A stretch of DNA of 64,000 nt from Mercurialis annua. Lineage: Eukaryota > Streptophyta > Magnoliopsida > Malpighiales > Euphorbiaceae. The notes under the pieces were generated by a model that saw only the letters and a list, made by a program, of their open reading frames with translations, was not told the origin of the DNA and did no database searches. This document shows positions 56,909 to 64,000 of this stretch, piece by piece (positions within the stretch are counted from its first letter, which is position 1; each line of letters opens with the position of its first letter). The stretch spans positions 13,394,501-13,458,500 of the forward strand of contig NC_065571.1 of assembly GCF_937616625.2 (NCBI RefSeq), in the 5' to 3' direction. Position numbers and translations under genes: made by a program.

Positions 56909-56913
56909 CAAAC

Positions 56914-57655
56914 TATTTTTAAATCAGGCCACTATTGTAGAAAGTTAGGGTCAAAATCCTGACCTCCAAACGTACGAAGAGATACTTGGCCAATAGGCCA
57001 AGCCCTCGAGTGCAATTTATACGAGCTTACACTGAGAATTTTCAAATCTATATAAAATTTAATGGAAAATGTAAATACTACCACCACAAAAATAAATATA
57101 ATGTAGGTTCGGGACTCGGGCCAACTTTGATAATAAACTGAAGTGTTGAATTCCAACCCATGATGGATGGGCATGAATGAAGTCATAGATACTCAATTTA
57201 ATGAATTCAATATTTATAAATAATAAAATACTGGACATTTTATTTATTTTTTGATAAAATTAAATCACCTTAACATCTATTTTTGTGTACCATCTTTTTC
57301 CTATATATAGAATGAGAAATAACTCAACCTAAGTTTTCGCTTACAATAAGCGACTCTATATTCTTGCATAAATGTCCTTAATTACCACCACATGTAAACT
57401 CTCAAGTACCACGTCTCATCTTTAATCACCACATATAATCTAACATTTCAATTTTTAAAAATAACATTTTGAAACCTTATAATCCTCATAACCAAACACA
57501 TGTACAAATTTTAAACTTTCATACAACTTTTATAATTAACTCTTTGAATCTTTCACTTCTAACATCACTTCAACTCTATTTAAGACACAACTTATCACTC
57601 AAACACAATCAAACACACTTGTTTTAGTATTAAAATAGCAATTCAATTTTTCTTC
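56914..57655. other. Promoter region of the protease pseudogene
   Basis: No gene. From about 57290 the sequence resembles the window's last 120 bases (shared CTATATTCTTGCATAA, CACCACATGTAA, TCTCATCTTT.ATCACCACATA). It ends with the pseudogene's TATA-like box. Confidence 0.6.
57576..57584 (+). promoter_or_regulatory. TATA-like box of the protease pseudogene
   Basis: CTATTTAAG in CAACTCTATTTAAGACACAA, about 75 bases before the ATG. Matches the element in front of the intact protease gene at 19,170. Confidence 0.6.
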
Positions 57656-57742
57656 ATGGCTCTCTTCTTTTTCAATTTCTCTGCTTGTCGCGAGCTTCAT
57701 GCGCCAACAATAGCGGAAAAACATGAGCTATGGGTGTCCGAA

Positions 57743-60700
57743 TGTAATACCCCGTAGAATTATTAGTATTTATTTTCGTGTGTGTCCAATTTTAATCGAT
57801 TAGGACCTCGAAAATAGTGAATAAATTCACGTGATGAATTTTTAAGGGTGGAAATGTGAATTGGAGTGTGTTTTGCCTTAAGTTTTATTTTTGGCAATTT
57901 TACGTGTTAAAAGTGAATTTTGTGATTTTTCACTATAAACCGTCAAAATAATTATTTTAAATATTTTTAAAGGCCCAAAAATATTTTAATCCAGCCCATA
58001 TGTTATGTTTTAATGTTTTTGAATATTTGAAAAAAAGTTGAATTTATTTTGCCCCTAGAATTCGATTTATTTATAAAAATGCCATAATGGCAAACTTGTA
58101 AATAAACCATTATGGACTAGCTATTACTATGACTCTTCTTCTTCCCCAAGTAAATACATTGCTTTCTCCATTTGTGTGGGTACCGAATTCTCCCTAAACC
58201 AAAGCATAACTTTTTATCCTTTAATTTTCTCACAAAAATTCCTTAATAAAAAACGCAGCAAATTTCCCGTAGATTATTAATCTCTATTTGCATGTACGAT
58301 CAAGGTGAATTTCAAAGCTCAAAACCTTACTTTTATTTGCTGATGTTGGTTGAGTCTTAGAAACATGCTTAGGATGGTTTAAAAATGGTGTTTGATGGTT
58401 GATTAATTAGTTTTGATTGTTGTTTATGTGGGTTTCGGTTCTAAAATAATTTTTACGTAAAATTAAATTATTTATTTTAATTTTCTGGGCTGATCTAAAT
58501 GATGAGGTTAAAATATGCTTTAAAGTGTGATTTTTGTGGATTAAAAATGTCAAATGCCTCGGGTATTAATTTAATGGTTGGAGTTTCGATTTTTAATGTT
58601 TTTAAAGCCTAAAAATCGCTTAAAAAAGGTAAATCAATTGATTTAAAATTTCTGAAAATAAATTGGTTTATGTATGAGTTATATTTGTAGATGATGATGA
58701 ATAAATGTTTATTTAAGAATTTTTAATGGTTTAATAATCGGGTTTAATTTTTAATAATCTTATTCGGTAAAAAAATTGTTTAAAAGGGTATTTATGTCAT
58801 TTTTAATTTTTGGGCAGAAATTATTCATGAAAAATTTATGAAATATGTTTGATAATTATTTGTGGAGTTTAAATGATTTTTGTGAAGTGTTTTGATGGAT
58901 TAATAATCGGTTTTGATTATTAATTGTTATTTCGGTTTTAATTGTTAAAATAATGAAAAGTAATTATTTTAAAAGTTATGGGCTGCTGTATTTACAAGAT
59001 GAAAATTAAAAATGTATTTGAAATTAATTTTGGTGAATTTCGGTGTTAAAATGGCTTAAAATGGATTTTTAAGCGTTTTTGGCGTTTTTGAGTTTTCCGG
59101 CCAAAACCACCGGAATACGGTGAACGAAATGTGAGTAGAGGGGATAGAGCATTTTAGCTCAGTCCTAAGCTCAGTTGTCAGCGGTTTGTGCCGAAATGAT
59201 TTTGGCAGAAAATAAGGGGGGGCCGAGCCCCGGGTCAAAAAATATTTTACGGAAAAATATTTTTTGGTTATTTATGAATTGTGGTATATTTGTTGAGATT
59301 TTCTAAAAATGTATTTTTAGAAAATTATGTGAATTGAATGTGTGTTAGAATTATATGGAGCTATAATTCTATGTTTATTTAATGAAATAAATAAACTATG
59401 TGGTGTATCGTATAGAAATACGATGGCGTGGAAAGAGATAGTCGGAATCAAATTTGGTTATTTGATTATGTGGTTTATTTGGTTGAGTCGGTCTAGAGTT
59501 TATCCTAGAATTTAGGGTTAATACATTTGTTAACGTTTAATCTCTAAATTAGATCCAGCGAGTTTTGTCGCGGAAACCGGCGAGCAAAGGTTTTGATATT
59601 CAACGGGTGATATTTTTAAATTTGGAATAAGCGAGTACTGTGAGTGTGTTTACAACTTATACTGCTAAATATTAGTATTAAAAATATTGCGAACTGCTTT
59701 ACATGATTTGCAAATGCTTTATTTTATTTTGAATTTAAATCGCATGAATGAAACCGATTTAGATTCATTGAAACATGCTTACTATTGGGCGGCAATAGTG
59801 CTGTGTGATCACCGGTATTGCATTTAGAATGGGTTGCATGTGAATGTGCTGTGTGAATCCTGGCGACGGCCTGGAAAGTCAGGCGACGACCTAGACTCTG
59901 TGTGAACAGATCTTCAGAGGCAACAGAGTATAGACGACCAAAGGCAGTAAAGAGAAACTGCCGAGATCTGAGAGGTTGAACCTTTTATTAAAAAAGTGAA
60001 ATGGCGACGGTATATATGTACTGCCGAAATCCGTTGTATAATGAAATACGTAAAAGATGATTGATCGGATTTGACGGGCTAAAGTACAAAAGAAATGAAT
60101 AAATACGACCATGAAAATAAAAGGTTAACACGTAATGTGGTGAAATGATGTGGAATATTTATGTTTTCTGTTTTGAAAGCATATAGGAACATGAATCATG
60201 GTTTAGGGTTTCATATGAATCGGTAATCTGGAATGCATTGCTTTCATATTAATGTTTATTAGTACATGTTGTACGCATTCACTCAGTTTTTATAACTGAT
60301 CCCGTTGAATTTATAATTTTTACAGGCGAATAGTTTGACGTGTGGATTTTCAATTTCTTGTTCCGGAAATCCCTGGCTTGAATAAAGTGAGAATGACTTT
60401 CCTTTATGTGTCTAGAGTTGCAGTAGCTAGAATAAATGAATGATGATACCTTAGTAGTCGTTGGACTTATTTATGCTTTATATTTTATAACGCTTAAACT
60501 CTGATATAATGTAATATGTGAATGTTGTGCGAAAGTCCGAGCGACTACACGAGTATAAAATGCGACGAACGCATCTGCATAATGAAATGCAGTTAAATCC
60601 ATAGTGAAATGGTCTGCATAATGAAATGCGGTTAAGTCCATAATGAAATGGCCTGCATAGTTAAATGCAGTAATTATCAAAGTAAGGTGGTATGCATAAT

Positions 60701-60957
60701 GAGATGCATGATAAACCATAATGAAATGGTTTTGAAAACTAAAATGCAATAATTAAAGAGAAAATTATGTGCATGTTTTAAATGGTAATTTTTATTAGAC
60801 CGTTTTAAACTGTGATTTTAAAATGTTCGAAAATGATTTGAATTCCGCGAAAAATTTTAAGTGATTTTTAATGTATTTTTAAGGCTTGCTATGGGTTTCG
60901 GAGCAACCACTCCCATTCCCTAGCGCCGGTCTCGACGCCGAGAATCAGGTCGTGACA
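57743..60957 (+). mobile_element. Solo LTR of a Ty3/gypsy element (3,215 bp), inserted in protease exon 1
   Basis: Begins TGTAATACCCCGTAG and ends ATCAGGTCGTGACA. Flanks CCGAA (57738-57742) and CTGAA (60958-60962) are a 5-bp duplication with one difference. The interrupted coding sequence continues exactly across it. No gag or pol is present, so it is a solo LTR left by LTR-LTR recombination. TGTAATACCCC-type ends with a long LTR suggest a chromovirus of the Tekay/Del type. It contains short ATAATGAAATGCAG-type repeats at about 60580-60730. Confidence 0.85.
60575..60735. repeat. CATAATGAAATG short repeats within the solo LTR
   Basis: About six imperfect units with TGCATAATGAAATGC or CCATAATGAAATGG, alternating between two versions. 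They make a His/Tyr/Ala-rich frame on the minus strand that is not a gene. Confidence 0.7.
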
Positions 60958-62469
60958 CTGAATATGGAAAAACTTATAAAGATGATCAAGAGAAACTTAA
61001 ACGGTATCAGATTTTCAAGAGCAATGTTGAGTTCATTGAGTCGTTTAATGCTGCGGGTAATAAGTCATTCGAGTTAGGGATTAATCAATTTGCCGATTTA
61101 ACTAATGAAGAATTTAGAGCTCTTTCGACTGGTTATAAGAAGCCTAGTAGTTCATCAATGGCGGTAACAGCGTTTAACTATGAGAATGTTACTGATCCGC
61201 CTCCTGATATAGACTGGACAGACAAACATGCCGTTACGAGTGTTAAGGATCAAGGAGAGTGTGGTAAGTGGCATGATTTCCAACATTTTCCTTTCAATTT
61301 AACGCTTTTTATATTAAATATTTTGGTTAAACCTTTTATTTTTTTTAATTATAATGAATTATAGCTAAATACGTTTAATAGAATTAATTAAATTTGATTT
61401 TGCTAAAATAATATATATCGAATCATTTGAATTATGTGTCTTTTCTTGATTCAATCAAATAACTTACGTGACAAGGATCGTTCCATAAGCAAAATTAGAA
61501 GCAATTAATATAAATTGGTGAATTTAGCTATATTTAAAATTTAATCTTTCAACCGTATACTGTAAGTAATGAAATAATTTTTTTAATCAAGTAGTGACAC
61601 TGTTGGTATATTTTAATTTTCGAACATGAAACCATTGCAAAATGAAACTCCTTTCCAATATATTCGAAGATATAATTTCATTATTTACCATTTTTATCGG
61701 TACTTCTAAAACTTACAAGTTTTATTAGTATTGGCACAATATTCATTTTAATTTTTTGAATCATAAAACCATTTGAAAAATATATATTTTTCAATATCTA
61801 AACATAAAATTTCTCCATATCTATTTTTATGAGCATTTTTGTTTTCGTATAACTTAACTTATAAGCGAGCTTGCTATATTTCGTATGAGCAGGAAGTTGC
61901 TCGGCTTTCTCAGAAGGATTTCATAAGATAGAAACAAAACACTTAGAATCCCTATCCGTACAAGATCTTGTAGATTGCGACATTTAAGGCGAAAACAAAG
62001 GTTGCGAAGGAGGTTCGATGGAGGATGCTTACAAGTTCATTATAAATAATCGCGATATCACTATCGAACTGAAATACCCTTATACAGAAGCCGACGGGAA
62101 GTGTGACACTAGAAAGATAACTTCTAGGATAGTTAAAATCACCGGGTACCAAAAAGTCCCGGCCAACAACGAGGAAGAACTAATGAAGGCAGTGGCTAAT
62201 CAGCCTGTCTCGGTCGCAATTGATGCTGGTGCAAAAACTTTTCAATTCTATAAAAGTGGAATTTACAGTGGGAGCTGTGGAAGTGATGTAAATCATGGAG
62301 TATTAGCAGTAGATATGGAATAACTAAAACTGAAATAAAGTATTGGCTTGTCAAGAATTCATGGGGAAGAAAATGGGGAGAGAGAGGATTCGTGAGAATG
62401 GAGAAAGACGTAAAATCAGAGAACGGTCTTTGTGGTATAGCGACGGATTGTTCTTATCTAGTAGCATAA

Positions 62470-63879
62470 ACATTCGCTATCACTTTGTTAGTAGTTAGTG
62501 TTTTTTTTTGGTTCTCGGAAATATTTCTAGATTGAGTTAAATAATGTATTCCAATCGAGAATTAATTTTAGAAATAAAAAATTATTATTTCTGTGCTAAT
62601 CGAGAATGTGATGGAGTTAAACTTTGGATACAAAGATGTACTGTGTTCATACTCTTAATTTGACCAAATTATTCGAAGCACTCATAGTTAGCTTTGACTT
62701 ATTATTAGTACATTTCATTTCATTCTAATTGAAAAAAAAAATTGATTAAGAAAGTAACTAATGTGATGTATTAAACTCCCGAACTTTCAAGTTGGAATTA
62801 AAACTTTCTATTTCTCCAAACTTTTTTCTATTTTTTTTAATTTAGTAATTAAATTATGGATCATGTAATAAAATGAATTTTGAATTTTAATCTTCTTTAA
62901 GTGTGGTTAATGACAAACCAAATGCAGGTCTAGAGAAAGAATTGTCATCATTTATTAGTTCAATTCGCAGTTCGGAGCCAATTAAAAAACGTTTATTCTA
63001 AAGTCTGGATGAACGGGTCTTTCAAATCATTGATTCTGTTACATTTAATATGTTAATATATATACATATAGGTCATATTTAGTTCATAAAATAAAATAGC
63101 ATTAAATAAAATAGTAATTTTTTAATTTTTATAATGTTCATTTCACGAAATCGTGGAATAGAAATTCCATAATAATAACTATTCCATGAAGTAAAGTAAA
63201 GAATAATCATTTTATAAGAAATAGCTATTTCATCCCACATCTATTTCATTAACCAAACATGAAGATCTAATATCACTTATTTATATTTTTAGTGTATAGT
63301 AACACATGATCGAATGTTCAAAATCAAATTAAGTTGGTTCACATTTTCAATTTTTGCATTGTGTAGGCCCAAATCGTTTTCCGGCAATTATTTGAAGAGT
63401 TTTTTAATATATATGTATTTTATAAATTAGTAAATAAAATACTTTTTAAAATTAAAGTTATCATGTAAAAGTGTAAACTAATAGAAGTTTATACATTTTA
63501 TGCTTGTAAATTTTAAAGAATTTTAATATATCAATAATTTTATAAGTTATTAAATGTAATATTGTTTTATATAATTATTAAACTTAAATTGTATCATACT
63601 GTAAAGTTACAAAAATTTATTTCTAGGTTATAGAAATAATTTTAAGTTAATATAAGATATAGAAATAAAGGAAATTTTTTTAAAATAAACAAATAAATTT
63701 CATTTGATTTCAAATTTAATTTAATTAGATTAAATAAAAAAAATAATTAACTCAAATTTTTATTTTTATCAACTAATTAAATTATATAGTATAAGGCTTA
63801 AAAACAAATTTCAAATAAACATAATTTTTTTTTGATAATTTAATAAAATATCAATAATATAAAAATTGTGCGGACATCA
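62470..63879. other. AT-rich intergenic region, no gene seen
   Basis: Starts with the old 3' UTR of the pseudogene. Further on it is A/T-rich, with an inverted-looking stretch near 63120-63250 built on AATAGCTATT and ATTCCAT words. No supported reading frame. Confidence 0.45.
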
Positions 63880-64000
63880 ACCTAATTCCTATATAAACTG
63901 AGAAATCATCCTCACAACTTTCTCTATATTCTTGCATAATTGTCACCACATGTAACATTGTCAACTAACCCATCTCATCTTTGATCACCACATACAATCT
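63880..64000 (+). promoter_or_regulatory. Promoter-like segment of a probable third cysteine-protease paralogue
   Basis: Contains CTATATTCTTGCATAA, GTCACCACATGTAACA and CCATCTCATCTTTGATCACCACATA in the same order and spacing as 57345-57450 upstream of the protease pseudogene, and CCTATATAAACTGAGAAAT matching CCTATATATAGAATGAGAAAT there. The gene itself would begin about 200-250 bases past the window's right edge. Confidence 0.6.

Larger units (their letters stand above)
57656..62469 (+). pseudogene. Papain-family cysteine protease pseudogene split by a solo LTR
   Basis: Paralogue of the intact gene at 17,791-19,085. Exon 1 starts at 57656 with a shortened signal-peptide region, is cut at 57742 by a 3.2-kb LTR and resumes at 60958 (YGKTYKDDQEKLKRYQIF). 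It ends at a GT donor at 61264-61265. The intron ends at AG 61891-61892. Exon 2 has further damage: the active-site tryptophan after the catalytic cysteine is serine (GSCSAFS), several codons are deleted right after, a TAA follows DLVDCDI near 61985, and a small deletion near 62310 shifts the frame. Remnants of [22 protein letters not shown] and [12 protein letters not shown] remain. No functional enzyme can be made. Confidence 0.92.

Noticed and set aside
60471..60749. 92-codon minus-strand frame with His/Tyr/Ala repeats
   Set aside because: Comes from short ATAATGAAATG repeats inside the solo LTR.

Overview
The window is plant nuclear DNA, almost certainly from a eudicot. The evidence is AT-rich intergenic sequence, GT-AG introns, Ty3/gypsy and Ty1/copia retrotransposons, many plant-type MITEs, ATL RING-H2 genes and papain-like cysteine-protease genes. 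I cannot name the species. No tRNA, rRNA, CRISPR array or bacterial-type operon was seen. Genes are sparse and roughly half or more of the window is mobile or repeated DNA.

Layout: (1) 1-7668, minus strand: a decayed Ty3/gypsy Tat-lineage retrotransposon (copy 1) running off the left edge, with a 613-bp hAT-type element nested in its LTR. (2) 7.7-17.7 kb: a field of MITEs, several with exact target-site duplications, around one intronless ATL RING-H2 gene (10.8 kb), plus the first copy of an unidentified dispersed repeat. (3) 17.8-19.1 kb, minus: an intact two-exon papain-family cysteine protease. (4) 19.5-24.3 kb: MITEs, CACTA-like ends and a frame-broken hypothetical gene. (5) 24.3-26.9 kb: a dead Ty1/copia element that has lost its reverse transcriptase. 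(6) 27-44.8 kb: AT-rich and minisatellite-rich DNA with two more ATL genes (35.6 and 43.3 kb), a small acidic-tailed protein gene (39.7 kb) and further MITEs. (7) 44,893-56,908, plus strand: a young, nearly complete Tat element (copy 2) with 479-bp LTRs and a perfect 5-bp TSD. (8) 57.6-62.5 kb: a second cysteine-protease locus, now a pseudogene, split in exon 1 by a 3.2-kb solo LTR. The last ~120 bp resemble the promoter of that gene, so a third paralogue probably begins just outside the window.

The most unusual object is inside copy 2. Between integrase and the 3' LTR, on the opposite strand, lies a spliced gene. It has a 5'-UTR intron and two coding introns, all with GT-AG ends in the antisense direction. 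It encodes a plant mobile domain (PMD) protein followed by a basic/serine-rich linker and a long coiled coil. Because its introns are antisense to the genomic RNA, they survive retrotransposition. Host PMD proteins (MAIN/MAIL family) act in transposon silencing, so a retroelement carrying one is a candidate for an element-host interaction. This copy carries a one-base frame break near the end of the PMD exon and a two-base deletion at the RNase H/integrase junction, so it is probably not fully autonomous.

The gag-pro and pol frames overlap by ATGA in both Tat copies. A second, archaeal-type RNase H domain supports the Tat assignment. Copies 1 and 2 lie in opposite orientation about 37 kb apart.
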